A stretch of 64,000 nt of DNA from CAIWHR01 sp963709525 (GCA_963709525.1 CAVPXB010000025.1:1-64000), one strand, 5' to 3'. Shown: positions 45,780 through 54,857, numbered from the stretch's first letter. The notes: generated by a model from the letters alone, not told the origin. Translations and numbers: made by a program.

Positions 45780-47165
45780 ATGAACCTCTATGCGAATTTT
45801 GAACTGCTGATGGCGGTGGTCGTCACCATCGGCGCCGTCTATCTCCTGGTCAGGCAGTATGAGACGCGAACCGTGCTGATCGGTGCCGGGCTCTTCCTTT
45901 GCATCATTGCCCTGAAGCCGCTGACGGCGCTGGATGCGTTCGTCAAGGCCATGACGACCGCCGGCCTCATCCAGAACATCTGTGCGGCGATGGGTTTTGC
46001 CTACGTGATGAAACTGACCCGATGCGACACGCACCTGGTCAAGCTGCTGCTGAAGCCATTGAAGAACTTCGGGTTCATGCTGATTCCGGCGACGTTCGTG
46101 CTGACGTTCCTGATCAACATCGCCATCCCCTCCGCTGCCGGCTGCGCTGCCGCGGTGGGGGCGACGATGATCCCGATGCTGATGGCCGCCGGGGTGCGCC
46201 CGGCGATGGCAGCGGCTGCCGTCTTCGCCGGCACCTTCGGCTCGATCGTCAGCCCGGGCCTTTCGCATACCGCGCTGATCGCGGACATGACCGGCAAGAC
46301 CATCCCGGAGGTCATCACCGTCGTCGGCGTCTACGGTTTCGCCGCCGGCGCGATCGTGCTGGTCGGCCTGCCGCTGATGGCGCTGGTCTTCGGCGACTAC
46401 CGCAAGGGCGGTTTTGCAGTGGCCGGAGGCCCCCCCGTCGCCGGCGCCAGCCCGGTCGCCAGCCCCGTCGCCAGCCCCGTCGCGCCGTCCGTCAAGCCCG
46501 AGGACGAGGTGACCCGCATCAACGTGTTCTACGCGCTGGGGCCGATCGTGCCGCTGGCGATCCTGATCGCCGCCTATCTGCTCACCACGTTCACCGACCT
46601 GCCGAAGACGTACAAGAACGTGCCGGCAGTGATGGAACTGCTCAAGATCGGCGTGGCGCAGGCGATGATCATCGGCGCCCTCTACGGGCTGGTGGTCACC
46701 TGGTCGTCGCCGTCCAAGATCACCAAGCAGTTCTTCACGGGCATGGGCGCCGGCTACGCCGATGTGATCGGCATCATCATCGCCGCCTCGGTGTTCGCCG
46801 CCGGGCTGGAAGCGGTAGGCGCGATCAAGTGGTTCATCGATCTGCTGACCGGTTCGCCGCACTATGCCCGCTGGGGGGCCACCGTCGGGCCGTTCCTCAT
46901 GGCGCTGGTCACCGGTTCCGGCGACGCCGCCACCATGGCCTTCAACAAGTCGATCACGCCGCACGCCGCCACCTTCGGCTACGCGCAGGCGAACCTCGGA
47001 ATGGCCGCCGCGCTGGCCGGCACGCTGGGTCGTTCGGCGTCGCCGCTTGCCGGCGCGGCGATCGTGTGCGCGGGCCTGGCGGGCGTCAATCCGGTGGAAT
47101 TGGCGAAACGCACCTGGCCGGCCATGACCGTGGCGATGCTCATGGTCGCGTTGTTCATGCTGTAG
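45780..47165 (+). CDS. DcuC-family (C4-dicarboxylate-type) membrane transporter
   Basis: The 461-residue polytopic protein has about 11-12 hydrophobic segments and family blocks such as IPSAAGCAAAVGATMIPML, SIVSPGLSHTALIADMTG and the C-terminal VTGSGDAATMAFNKSI and LGRSASPLAGAAIVCAG. It resembles the anaerobic C4-dicarboxylate carrier DcuC. A central cytoplasmic loop holds a threefold ASPV repeat coded by a 12-nt tandem repeat (46446-46485). The next gene, 12 nt downstream, is an M20 amidohydrolase. The transported compound may therefore be an N-acyl or amidated acid rather than succinate; that is inference. Confidence 0.8.
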   Translation: MNLYANFELLMAVVVTIGAVYLLVRQYETRTVLIGAGLFLCIIALKPLTALDAFVKAMTTAGLIQNICAAMGFAYVMKLTRCDTHLVKLLLKPLKNFGFMLIPATFVLTFLINIAIPSAAGCAAAVGATMIPMLMAAGVRPAMAAAAVFAGTFGSIVSPGLSHTALIADMTGKTIPEVITVVGVYGFAAGAIVLVGLPLMALVFGDYRKGGFAVAGGPPVAGASPVASPVASPVAPSVKPEDEVTRINVFYALGPIVPLAILIAAYLLTTFTDLPKTYKNVPAVMELLKIGVAQAMIIGALYGLVVTWSSPSKITKQFFTGMGAGYADVIGIIIAASVFAAGLEAVGAIKWFIDLLTGSPHYARWGATVGPFLMALVTGSGDAATMAFNKSITPHAATFGYAQANLGMAAALAGTLGRSASPLAGAAIVCAGLAGVNPVELAKRTWPAMTVAMLMVALFML

Positions 47166-47177
47166 CGGAGATCCGCG

Positions 47178-48452
47178 ATGAATGCCCCGGATGCCGGGAT
47201 CCTGAAGCAATGGCGTCGCGAGTTTCACGCTTTTCCCGAGATCGGCTGGTCGGAGTTCGTGACCACCGCCAGGCTGATCGAGCGGCTCGAGGGCATGGGC
47301 TTCACCGTGCTTTGCGGCAAAGCGGTCATCAAGCCCGAGTTCGTGCGCGGGCGCGTGGATTCCATCGTCGAGCATGGCCTCGCCGCTGCAAGGGAACGCG
47401 GCGTTTCCGAGGCGTTGTTGAAACGGATGGAGGGCTTGACCGGCTGTGTGGCGATTTTCGATTCCGGCCGGCCAGGCCCCACCCTCGGATTGCGCTTCGA
47501 TATCGATTGCGTCAACGTGAACGAAACCACCGCTGCCGACCATATCCCGCGCAAGGAAGGTTTCGCCTCGACCAATCCCGGCTACATGCACGCCTGCGGC
47601 CACGATGGGCACATCAGCATCGGGCTCGGGGTTGCCCAATGGCTGATGGCCAACCGCGACCGCCTGAAAGGCCGGGTGAAGCTGCTCTTCCAGCCCGCCG
47701 AGGAAGGCGTGCGCGGTGCGCGGCCGATGGCCGAAAGCGGAATTCTCGACGATGTCGACTACTTCGCCTGCGCGCACCTGAGTTTCATCGCGTCGAGCGG
47801 CACGGTGATCGCGGCGACGACCGGGTTCCTGTGCACGGTGAAAATCGACATCCGCTTCAAGGGCAAACCGGCGCACGCGGGCGCCGATCCGCAGCTTGGG
47901 CGCAACGCATTGGCCGCAGCGTGCCACGCCACGACCCAGATGCTCGGCATCGCCCGCCATGGCGAAGGCATGACGCGGATCAACGTCGGCGTGCTGCGTG
48001 CCGGCGAGGGGCGCAACGTCATTCCGTCGACCGCCGAGATGCAGATCGAAGTGCGCGGCGAGACCGAAGCGATCAACACCTACATGGTCGACGAAGTGAT
48101 GCGCATCGCCCAGGGCATCGCGACCGGGTTTGACGTGCAACTCGAAACCGAAATCGTGGGCGAGGCGGTGGATTTCACCTGCGATGCCGAGATGGTCGAG
48201 CATGTGATGGCGGTGGCGAACGAGAACCCGGCGATCAGTGAAACGGTGCGCACCAGGCCGCTCAACGGCAGCGAAGACGCGACGATTCTGGCGCGCTGCG
48301 TGCAGGCGCATGGCGGCAAGGCGGTCTATTTCGTCATCGGCGCCGATCGCACGGCCGGGCATCACCAGGCCGAGTTCGACTTCGACGAAAAGCAGCTTGT
48401 CGTCGGCGTCGAGCTCTTCGCAGGCCTGATCGAGCGCCTGGCTTCGTGTTGA
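47178..48452 (+). CDS. M20 family amidohydrolase (AbgA/IAA-amino acid hydrolase type)
   Basis: The 424-residue dinuclear-metal hydrolase of the M20D group has EFHAFPEIGWSEFVTT at the start, the metal motif HACGHDGHIS, the Glu pair in LLFQPAEEGVRGAR and HAGADPQLGRNALAA in the dimerisation domain. It resembles p-aminobenzoyl-glutamate hydrolase subunit A and amino-acid amidohydrolases that cleave N-acyl amino acids. It is coupled to the DcuC-type transporter, which may import its substrate. The precise substrate is unknown. Confidence 0.84.
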   Translation: MNAPDAGILKQWRREFHAFPEIGWSEFVTTARLIERLEGMGFTVLCGKAVIKPEFVRGRVDSIVEHGLAAARERGVSEALLKRMEGLTGCVAIFDSGRPGPTLGLRFDIDCVNVNETTAADHIPRKEGFASTNPGYMHACGHDGHISIGLGVAQWLMANRDRLKGRVKLLFQPAEEGVRGARPMAESGILDDVDYFACAHLSFIASSGTVIAATTGFLCTVKIDIRFKGKPAHAGADPQLGRNALAAACHATTQMLGIARHGEGMTRINVGVLRAGEGRNVIPSTAEMQIEVRGETEAINTYMVDEVMRIAQGIATGFDVQLETEIVGEAVDFTCDAEMVEHVMAVANENPAISETVRTRPLNGSEDATILARCVQAHGGKAVYFVIGADRTAGHHQAEFDFDEKQLVVGVELFAGLIERLASC

Positions 48453-48473
48453 TCCGGCGTGAACAATATTGAG

Positions 48474-48547
48474 CCGTTCGCCCTGAGCTTGTCGAAGGGC
48501 CCGCCGTGAGTCAATCGAAGGGGTTTCGACGTGCCCAGCCCGAACGG
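48474..48547. repeat. REP-like inverted pair
   Basis: The left arm CCGTTCGCCCTGAGCTTGTC (48474-48493, continuing to 48500) is the well-known proteobacterial repeat GTTCGCCCTGAGC...GAAGGGC. The right arm at 48521-48547 is an imperfect inverted match ending CCCGAACGG. The pair forms a hairpin in the 197-bp gap between the two M20 genes. Confidence 0.7.
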
Positions 48548-48649
48548 AACTCGATACATCATCGTGCCGAATCCACAGGAAGTGTGTCGCCTCTGGAGTC
48601 GGATGTTCTACTGAAAGCGGAAGCCCTCCGCACGCGCAACGGACAGGTC

Positions 48650-49918
48650 ATGGGAAATCGCCAATTCGACGCGAGCTATGCCGAGCTCGCGGCATCGATG
48701 TTCGGCCACATCCGGCGGCTCAGCGACGACGGTCCGGGCGTCACCCGGCCGTCGTACAGCGATATTGAAACGAATACGCTGTCCTACCTGGAGAAGCAGG
48801 CCGCGGCCGAGGGGCTCGAAACGTCGTACGACCTCGCCGGCAATCTGTGGATGACGGTCGTCGGAAGCGAACCCGCGCTGCCGCGAGTCATCGCCGGCTC
48901 GCACGCGGATTCGGTGCCGCAGGGCGGCAACTTCGATGGCCTCGCGGGGGTCGTCGCCGGACTGGTCTGCGGCATTCGGATGCGCCGCGAAGGCATCGTC
49001 CCGAAGCGATCCTTCACCTCGCTCGCGCTGCGCGGCGAGGAGAGCGCGTGGTTTGGCAAGCCTTATCTGGGCTCGGCGGCGCTGCTTGGCCGCCTGACCG
49101 AACAGGACCTGGCGCTCAAGCATCGCGATACCGGTTATCCGCTCAATTTCTACATGCGGGAGGCGGGCGCAGATCCGCGACGACTGACCCGCGGGAAGCC
49201 CCTGATCGATCCGGGAGCCGTCGCCGCGTTTCTGGAACTGCACATCGAGCAGGGCCCGATCCTCGACAACTCCGACCGTGCCGTGGGCGTGGTCACGGGC
49301 ATCCGAGGCAATTTCCGCCATCGCAGGATTCGCTGCATCGGCACCACCGGCCACTCGGGCGCCGTTCCGAAAAGCATGCGGCAGGACGCCGTCTTCGCGG
49401 TGGCGGAGCTGTTGTCGCGCATCGAAGCAGCGTGGGAGCAATGGCTGCGGCGGGGTCACGATCTGGTGGTGACGACGGGCGTGCTCCAGACCAACGCGGC
49501 GACGCATGCACCCTCGGTGATCCCCGGCGAAGTCACGTTCAGCCTGGAAGCGCGCAGCGAGTCGAAAGACACGCTGACGGGGTTTCGGGAAGAGGTCATT
49601 GCGCAATGCAGCGCGATCGGCGAAGGACGCGGAGTGCGCTTCGAGTTCGATGAGCCGGTCTTCTCCTCGCCCGCCATGATGGACGCCCGCATCGTTGACC
49701 TGCTGGTGGCCATTTGCGAGACGGAGCGACTGCGCCACATGCTCATCCCCAGCGGCGCCGGACACGATGCTGCAATGTTTGCGAACGCGGGCATCCCCTC
49801 TGCCATGATCTTCGTGCGCAACCAGCACGGCTCGCACAATCCGCAGGAGGACATGCGGATCGAGGACCTCATGGCCGGGACAACGGTCCTGTACGAGGCA
49901 AGCTTTGCCCTCCAATGA
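48650..49918 (+). CDS. M20C Zn-dependent hydrolase (allantoate amidohydrolase / N-carbamoyl-amino acid hydrolase type)
   Basis: The 422-residue protein belongs to the HyuC/AllC group of M20 hydrolases, which act on carbamoyl compounds. Motifs include GSHADSVPQGGNFDG, RGEESAWFG, ELHIEQGPIL, GTTGHSGAVPKSMRQDA and SGAGHDAAMFANAG. The ATG at 48650 was chosen because similarity begins at NRQFDASYAEL, and the in-frame upstream sequence runs through a REP element. The following gene, 19 nt downstream, encodes an orotate phosphoribosyltransferase, which hints at pyrimidine or ureide metabolism. Confidence 0.82.
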   Translation: MGNRQFDASYAELAASMFGHIRRLSDDGPGVTRPSYSDIETNTLSYLEKQAAAEGLETSYDLAGNLWMTVVGSEPALPRVIAGSHADSVPQGGNFDGLAGVVAGLVCGIRMRREGIVPKRSFTSLALRGEESAWFGKPYLGSAALLGRLTEQDLALKHRDTGYPLNFYMREAGADPRRLTRGKPLIDPGAVAAFLELHIEQGPILDNSDRAVGVVTGIRGNFRHRRIRCIGTTGHSGAVPKSMRQDAVFAVAELLSRIEAAWEQWLRRGHDLVVTTGVLQTNAATHAPSVIPGEVTFSLEARSESKDTLTGFREEVIAQCSAIGEGRGVRFEFDEPVFSSPAMMDARIVDLLVAICETERLRHMLIPSGAGHDAAMFANAGIPSAMIFVRNQHGSHNPQEDMRIEDLMAGTTVLYEASFALQ

Positions 49919-49937
49919 CGAGGCTCAAGGAGCGAGA

Positions 49938-50636
49938 GTGCAGACGTTCATCGAACCACGGCTGATCTCCGAGATGACTGCCCGGATCCTGTTGAATACC
50001 GGCGCGGTGCTGTTCGACGCGGAGAAGCCGTTCATCTTCACCTCCGGCTGGGCGAGCCCGGTCTACGTCGATTGCCGGAGGGTGATCTCGTACCCGATAC
50101 CGCGGCAGGTGCTGACCCGATTCGCGGCGGGAGAAATCGAGCGCCGGATCGGCCTGGACAACATCGATTCGGTCGTCGGCGGCGAGGCGGCAGGCATACC
50201 CTTCGCTGCGTGGATCGCCGACGTGCTCGGATTGCCGATGCAGTTCGTGCGCAAGAAGGCAAAGGGCTTCGGCGGGAAGGCGCAGGTCGAGGGCGTGCTT
50301 ACCGAAGGGATGCGCACTCTGCTGGTCGAAGACCTGACCACGGACGGGCGCAGCAAGCTGGATTTCTGCCAGGCACTGCGGCGCGCCGGCGCCGAAGTCG
50401 ATCACATATTCGTGCTTTTCTATTACGACATCTTCGAGCAGAGCCGCCGGATCATCGCCGATCTGCGGGTCACGATGCACGCGCTCGCCACGTGGCGCGA
50501 CGTGCTCGCCGTGGCGAAGACCAGCGGACACTTCGATTCGAGGACGCTCGGTGAAGTCGAGCGCTTTCTGGACAGCCCGGCGGAGTGGTCGGCGCGGCAC
50601 GGCGGCCTGTCGGAATTCCCGGACTCGCAGCTGTAA
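49938..50636 (+). CDS. pyrE: Orotate phosphoribosyltransferase-like protein
   Basis: The 232-residue type I PRTase would transfer the phosphoribosyl group from PRPP to orotate. It shows FTSGWASPVYVDCRR, GGEAAGIPFAAWIAD, FVRKKAKGFGGKAQVEG and the PRPP loop LLVEDLTTDGRSK, typical of OPRTases. The GTG at 49938 has a CAAGGAG ribosome site; the in-frame upstream part overlaps the previous gene. Being next to a carbamoyl hydrolase rather than other pyr biosynthesis genes, it could be a catabolic or second copy. Confidence 0.85.
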   Translation: MQTFIEPRLISEMTARILLNTGAVLFDAEKPFIFTSGWASPVYVDCRRVISYPIPRQVLTRFAAGEIERRIGLDNIDSVVGGEAAGIPFAAWIADVLGLPMQFVRKKAKGFGGKAQVEGVLTEGMRTLLVEDLTTDGRSKLDFCQALRRAGAEVDHIFVLFYYDIFEQSRRIIADLRVTMHALATWRDVLAVAKTSGHFDSRTLGEVERFLDSPAEWSARHGGLSEFPDSQL

Positions 50637-50694
50637 CGGGCCGAAGGGCCGCGCGGAGCGGACTCGCCCGGGGACGGTCCGCAGCGCGGTCGCG

Positions 50695-52122
50695 CTATCC
50701 GCGCGCGTCGCCCACGCGGACGATCCTCATCGTATTGGTGCCACCCGACTTGCCCATGGGTTCGCCGCTGGTGAGGACAATGAGGTCGCCGGCCTTCACC
50801 AGCCCCTTGTCGAGCATGAAATCCTCGGCGGCCTGCAGCACGGTTTCGCGATCGGTGCCGCCCTCGAAGTACAGCGGCTGCACGTTGCGATAGAGCGCCA
50901 TCTTGCGCTGCGCGGCGATCTCCGGCGTGAGCGCGTAGATGGGACACCCGCAGTTGTAGCGCGACATCCAGAGCGCGGTCGACCCGGACTGGGTCAAGGA
51001 CGTGATGGCTTTCACCTCCAGATGGTGCGCCGTGTACATCGTGCCCATCGCGATCGACTGGTCGATGCGCGCAAACCGGCAACCGACCAGATCGCGCTCG
51101 AGATGGACGGGGTTCGACCGCTCGGCCTCGCGGCAGATGTGCGCCATCGTTTCGACGGTCTCCACGGGATACTTGCCGGTGGCCGTTTCGGCCGACAGCA
51201 TCACGGCATCGGTGCCGTCGAGCACTGCGTTGGCGACATCGGACACCTCGGCGCGCGTGGGCACCGGCGCGTGGATCATCGACTCCATCATCTGCGTCGC
51301 GGTGATCGTCAGCTTGTTGTGCTCGCGCGCGAGATGGATCATCCGCTTCTGCAGGCCGGGAACCGCCGCATTGCCGACTTCGACGGCGAGATCGCCCCGG
51401 GCGACCATGATGCCATCCGACGCGTCGATGATTTCCTCGAGCGCGGCGATGGCTTCGGCGCGCTCGATTTTCGCGATCAGCAAAGCGTGGCCGCCGCTGG
51501 CGCGCAACAGCTGGCGCGCCATGTACATGTCTTCCTTGTTCTTCGGAAACGACACCGCCAGATAGTCGGCGTCCATGGCCGTTGCCGTCTTGACGTCTTC
51601 CATGTCCTTGGCGGTCAACGCGGGCGCCGACAGGCCGCCCCCCTGACGATTGATGCCCTTGTTGTTCGACAGCACGCCGCCCACGATCACGCGCGTGTTG
51701 ATCGCGGTTCCGGCCACCGACTCGACCTCGAGCTTGATGAGCCCGTCGTCGAGCAGCAGCACCACGCCGGGCTCGACATCGTCGACGAGTTCCTTGTAGT
51801 CGAGGCCTGCGCGCGTGGCATCGCCCAGCGCGCAGGCTGCGTCGAGGATGAACGTTTGTCCGGACTCGAGGACGACCTTGCCCTCGGCGAACTTGCCGAC
51901 GCGGATCTTCGGCCCCTGCAGGTCGCACATGATGGCGACCTCGCGCCCCTGCGCGCGGGCGCAATCGCGGACCAGGCGCGCGCGCTCGACATGGTCGGCG
52001 GCCTGGCCATGCGAGAAATTGAGGCGGACGACGTCCACGCCCGCCGCGATCAGGCGCGAGACCATTTCCGGAGAGCTGGAGGCGGGGCCGAGGGTGGCAA
52101 CGATCTTGGTGGCGCGAGGCAA
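50695..52122 (-). CDS. pyk: Pyruvate kinase
   Basis: This enzyme makes pyruvate and ATP from phosphoenolpyruvate. The 475-residue product has TKIVATLGPASSSPEMV at the start, RLNFSHGQAADH, the active-site LLIAKIERAEAI, VARGDLAVEVG, TATQMMESMI and AVMLSAETATGKYP. The TTG at 52122 is the likely start, 7 nt after an AAGGAG ribosome site. Upstream in-frame sequence overlaps the region of a terminator and has no similarity. It follows pgk on the same strand but is separated from it by a strong hairpin. Confidence 0.93.
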   Translation of the reverse strand: MPRATKIVATLGPASSSPEMVSRLIAAGVDVVRLNFSHGQAADHVERARLVRDCARAQGREVAIMCDLQGPKIRVGKFAEGKVVLESGQTFILDAACALGDATRAGLDYKELVDDVEPGVVLLLDDGLIKLEVESVAGTAINTRVIVGGVLSNNKGINRQGGGLSAPALTAKDMEDVKTATAMDADYLAVSFPKNKEDMYMARQLLRASGGHALLIAKIERAEAIAALEEIIDASDGIMVARGDLAVEVGNAAVPGLQKRMIHLAREHNKLTITATQMMESMIHAPVPTRAEVSDVANAVLDGTDAVMLSAETATGKYPVETVETMAHICREAERSNPVHLERDLVGCRFARIDQSIAMGTMYTAHHLEVKAITSLTQSGSTALWMSRYNCGCPIYALTPEIAAQRKMALYRNVQPLYFEGGTDRETVLQAAEDFMLDKGLVKAGDLIVLTSGEPMGKSGGTNTMRIVRVGDARG

Positions 52123-52174
52123 GCGGCTGCTCCTTGGTGCGCCCGAAAGGCGCGAAGGGCGCAATGTTACGCCA

Positions 52175-52219
52175 AACGGCACACGGCCGCGAGAATCGCT
52201 CCCGCGGCCGTGTGCCGTT
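52175..52219 (-). terminator. Hairpin terminator between pgk and pyk
   Basis: AACGGCACACGGCCGCG and CGCGGCCGTGTGCCGTT form a perfect 17-bp stem with an 11-nt loop, 28 nt after the pgk stop on the minus strand. A T-run is not obvious. Confidence 0.7.
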
Positions 52220-52246
52220 GCGAGGCTGTCGCGATGCTGCGCGCGG

Positions 52247-53431
52247 TCAGCCCTGGCCGCGCGATTCGAGCATGGCCACGGCCGGCAGCGTCTTGCCCTC
52301 GAGGAACTCGAGGAACGCGCCGCCCGCGGTGGAGATGTACCCGATCTTGTCGGCGATGTCGTATTTGTTGATCGCGGCGACCGTGTCGCCGCCGCCGGCA
52401 ATCGTGAATGCCGGCGACGCGACGATGGCGTCGGCCAGCGCCTTGGTGCCGCCGGCGAAAGCATCGAATTCGAACACGCCGACAGGACCATTCCAGACGA
52501 TGGTGCCGGCCTTGGCGACGATCATCTTCAACGCGGCCATCGACTGCGGCCCGACGTCGAGGATCATGTCGTCGGCTTCGACGTTCTCGACCGCCTTCAA
52601 TGCGGGCGTTGCCGTCGCCGAGAACTCCTTGGCGCAGACGGCGTCGATCGGAACCGCCACGCGGCCGGGGAAGGCGTCGAGGATCGCCTTGGCCTCGCCG
52701 ACGAGGTCCGCCTCGGCCAGCGATTTGCCGATCTTGCCGTTCTCGGCCAGGATGAAGGTGTTGGCGATGCCGCCCCCGACCACCAGCACGTCGACCTTCT
52801 TCGCGAGCTCTTTCAATACCGTGAGCTTGGTCGACACCTTCGACCCGGCGACGATGGCGACCAGGGGGCGCTTGGGATTGGCGAGCGCCTTGGTCAGCGC
52901 GTCGAGCTCGGCGGCCATCAGCGGGCCGGCGCAGGCGACCGGCGCATATTTGGCGATGCCGTGGGTCGTGCCCTCGGCCCGGTGCGCGGTGCCGAACGCG
53001 TCGTTGACGTAGACGTCGCAGAGCTTCGCCATCTTCTGCGCCAGCGCGTCGTCGTCCTTCTTCTCGCCCTTGTTGAAACGGCAGTTCTCGAGCAGGACGA
53101 CGCTGCCCGGCTTGAGCGCGGCGAGCCAGTCGCCGCCGTCCACCCAGTCCTTGACCAGTGGCACGGGCCGGCCGAGGAGTTCGGACAGGCGCTTGGCCAC
53201 CGGCGCCATCGAATCGGCGGCGGTCCACTCGCCTTCCTTGGGGCGCCCCAGGTGCGAGGTGACCATCACCGCAGCGCCGCGGGCGAGGGCATCCTTGATG
53301 CCGGGCACGGAGGCCCGGATCCGGGTGTCGTCGGTGATCGCGCCGTTGTCATCCTGCGGAACATTGAGGTCGGCGCGGATGAACACACGCTTGCCGGCGA
53401 CGTCGAGTTCGGAGAGTCGTTTGAAGCTCAT
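52247..53431 (-). CDS. pgk: Phosphoglycerate kinase
   Basis: The enzyme interconverts 1,3-bisphosphoglycerate and 3-phosphoglycerate in glycolysis and the Calvin cycle. The 394-residue protein has KRVFIRADLNVPQD, VTSHLGRPKEGEW, LLENCRFNKGEKKDD, VAGSKVSTKLTVL and the ATP-binding NGPVGVFEFDAF and GGGDTVAAI. It lies 71 nt downstream of gap, from which it is separated by an intrinsic terminator, so it may need partial read-through or its own promoter. Confidence 0.96.
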   Translation of the reverse strand: MSFKRLSELDVAGKRVFIRADLNVPQDDNGAITDDTRIRASVPGIKDALARGAAVMVTSHLGRPKEGEWTAADSMAPVAKRLSELLGRPVPLVKDWVDGGDWLAALKPGSVVLLENCRFNKGEKKDDDALAQKMAKLCDVYVNDAFGTAHRAEGTTHGIAKYAPVACAGPLMAAELDALTKALANPKRPLVAIVAGSKVSTKLTVLKELAKKVDVLVVGGGIANTFILAENGKIGKSLAEADLVGEAKAILDAFPGRVAVPIDAVCAKEFSATATPALKAVENVEADDMILDVGPQSMAALKMIVAKAGTIVWNGPVGVFEFDAFAGGTKALADAIVASPAFTIAGGGDTVAAINKYDIADKIGYISTAGGAFLEFLEGKTLPAVAMLESRGQG

Positions 53432-53462
53432 GGTTGTTCCCGGTTGAGTGCTTGGACGGACG

Positions 53463-53490
53463 AAAAAAAGGGGTGCCGGCGGGCACCCCC
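53463..53490 (-). terminator. Intrinsic terminator between gap and pgk
   Basis: Read on the minus strand, GGGGGTGCC...GGCACCCC forms a stable GC stem followed by seven T residues (53463-53469). It begins 13 nt after the gap stop codon. It may end the gap transcript or attenuate gap-pgk. Confidence 0.85.
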
Positions 53491-53502
53491 TTCGATCAGC
53501 GG

Positions 53503-54501
53503 TTACCTGGCGATGACGCGGATCATCTCCAGTACCTTGCACGAGTAGCCCCACTCGTTGTCGTACCAGGCGACGATCTTGACGAAGGTGTTGTCGAGCG
53601 CGATACCGGCATCGGCGTCGAACACCGACGTGCAGCTTTCGCCGCGGAAGTCGGTGGCAACCACTTTCTGCTCGGTGTAACCCAGCACACCCTTCATGGC
53701 GCCTTCGGACGCGGCCTTCATCGCGGCGCAGATCTCCTTGTACGTCGCTTCCTTCGACAGTTCGACGGTGAGGTCGACGACCGAGACGTCCGAGGTCGGC
53801 ACGCGGAACGCCATGCCGGTCAATTTCTTGTTGAGTTCGGGGATGACCTTGCCCACGGCCTTCGCGGCGCCGGTCGACGAGGGGATGATGTTCTCGAGGA
53901 TGCCGCGCCCGCCACGCCAGTCCTTGTTGGACGGGCCGTCGACGGTCTTCTGCGTCGCGGTGGCGGCGTGCACGGTGGTCATCAGGCCGCGCTTGATGCC
54001 CCAGGTGTCGTTCAGCACCTTGGCGACCGGGGCGAGGCAGTTGGTCGTGCAGGACGCGTTGGAGATGATCGCCTGGCCGGCGTAGGTCTTGTCGTTGACG
54101 CCGTAGACGAACATCGGCGTGTCGTCCTTCGACGGTGCGCTGAAGATGACTTTCTTGGCACCTGCGGCCAGGTGCTTCTCGCCGGATTCCTTGGTCAGGA
54201 ACAGGCCCGTGGCTTCGACGATGATGTCGGCGCCGACTTCGTTCCACTTGAGCTCGGCTGGATCCTTGACGGCGGAGACACGGATCTTCTTGCCGTTGAC
54301 GATCAGCGTGTTGCCTTCGACGGCGACGGTGCCCTTGAAGCGGCCGTGCACCGAGTCGAAGCTCAGCATGTAGGCGAGGTAGTCGGGCTCCAACAGGTCG
54401 TTGATGCCGACGACCTCGATGTCCGGGAAATCGCGAATCGCAGCGCGCAGTACCAGGCGGCCGATGCGGCCAAAACCGTTGATGCCTACTTTGATCGTCA
54501 T
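53503..54501 (-). CDS. gap: Glyceraldehyde-3-phosphate dehydrogenase, type I
   Basis: This NAD(P)-dependent tetrameric enzyme has 332 residues. Hallmarks are IKVGINGFGRIGRLVLRAA, the active-site Cys motif SNASCTTNCLAP, the TVHAATATQK block, RVPTSDVSVVDLTVEL and WYDNEWGYSCK. The acid residue after the second beta strand (GINDL) suggests NAD preference, although in autotrophs NADPH use is also seen. The ATG at 54501 is standard. It begins the gap-pgk-pyk minus-strand series. Confidence 0.96.
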   Translation of the reverse strand: MTIKVGINGFGRIGRLVLRAAIRDFPDIEVVGINDLLEPDYLAYMLSFDSVHGRFKGTVAVEGNTLIVNGKKIRVSAVKDPAELKWNEVGADIIVEATGLFLTKESGEKHLAAGAKKVIFSAPSKDDTPMFVYGVNDKTYAGQAIISNASCTTNCLAPVAKVLNDTWGIKRGLMTTVHAATATQKTVDGPSNKDWRGGRGILENIIPSSTGAAKAVGKVIPELNKKLTGMAFRVPTSDVSVVDLTVELSKEATYKEICAAMKAASEGAMKGVLGYTEQKVVATDFRGESCTSVFDADAGIALDNTFVKIVAWYDNEWGYSCKVLEMIRVIAR

Positions 54502-54530
54502 GCTCTTCTCCGAGGGTTGCGAGGGGGTTG

Positions 54531-54740
54531 TCAGGAACGCGTGTTGGGTGCGGACGGTCGATGTTGCCGATCGGGCGCGGGGCCGCAGGCCCGTATCAGT
54601 GCTTCGGGATCGCGCCCGCCGTAGCCGGCCTCGATGAGACCCGTGCCGTCCCACCGGAACGGCTGCTCGACCAGAAGCTCCCCGCCAAGTGCTTCGTAGA
54701 ATGTACGCGCTCCACGATTCTGCGCGATGACCCACGTCAA
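54531..54740 (-). pseudogene. GNAT acetyltransferase C-terminal remnant
   Basis: A 69-residue frame reads WVIAQNRGARTFYEALGGEL, then EQPFRWDGTGLIEAGYGGRD. That is the C-terminal acetyl-CoA-binding end of a GNAT-type N-acetyltransferase. The N-terminal two thirds are absent upstream, and no proper start with a ribosome site is seen. It lies directly upstream of gap. It is most likely a decayed gene fragment left after deletion. Confidence 0.6.
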
Positions 54741-54830
54741 AAAATCGGTTGCGGCCGGTAATTATCGCGTCATTCACCAGGGCCGTGCAATAATTCCGGG
54801 CCGGCGTTTGCTGACGGGGGCGGGTGTGAT

Positions 54831-54857
54831 GCAGGAGGAACGGCTTCAGCCGCGAGC
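54831..54857. repeat. Degenerate REP-like palindrome
   Basis: GGCTTCAGCC (54842-54851) with flanking GCAGGAGGAAC and GCGAG matches, in inverted orientation, the REP-like elements at 1-26 and 29608-29650, with a small insertion. It lies beside the GNAT remnant, just upstream of speE. Confidence 0.5.

Noticed and set aside
45666..48365. About 900-codon minus-strand frame opposite the transporter and M20 gene
   Set aside because: Its composition (His/Arg/Asp-rich, no hydrophobic pattern) is that of an antisense shadow in GC-rich DNA, and both plus-strand genes are firmly identified.
54502..54777. N-terminal extension of gap
   Set aside because: The in-frame sequence upstream of 54501 is Arg/Ser-rich and overlaps a GNAT remnant in another frame; type I GAPDH starts at IKVGINGFGR.
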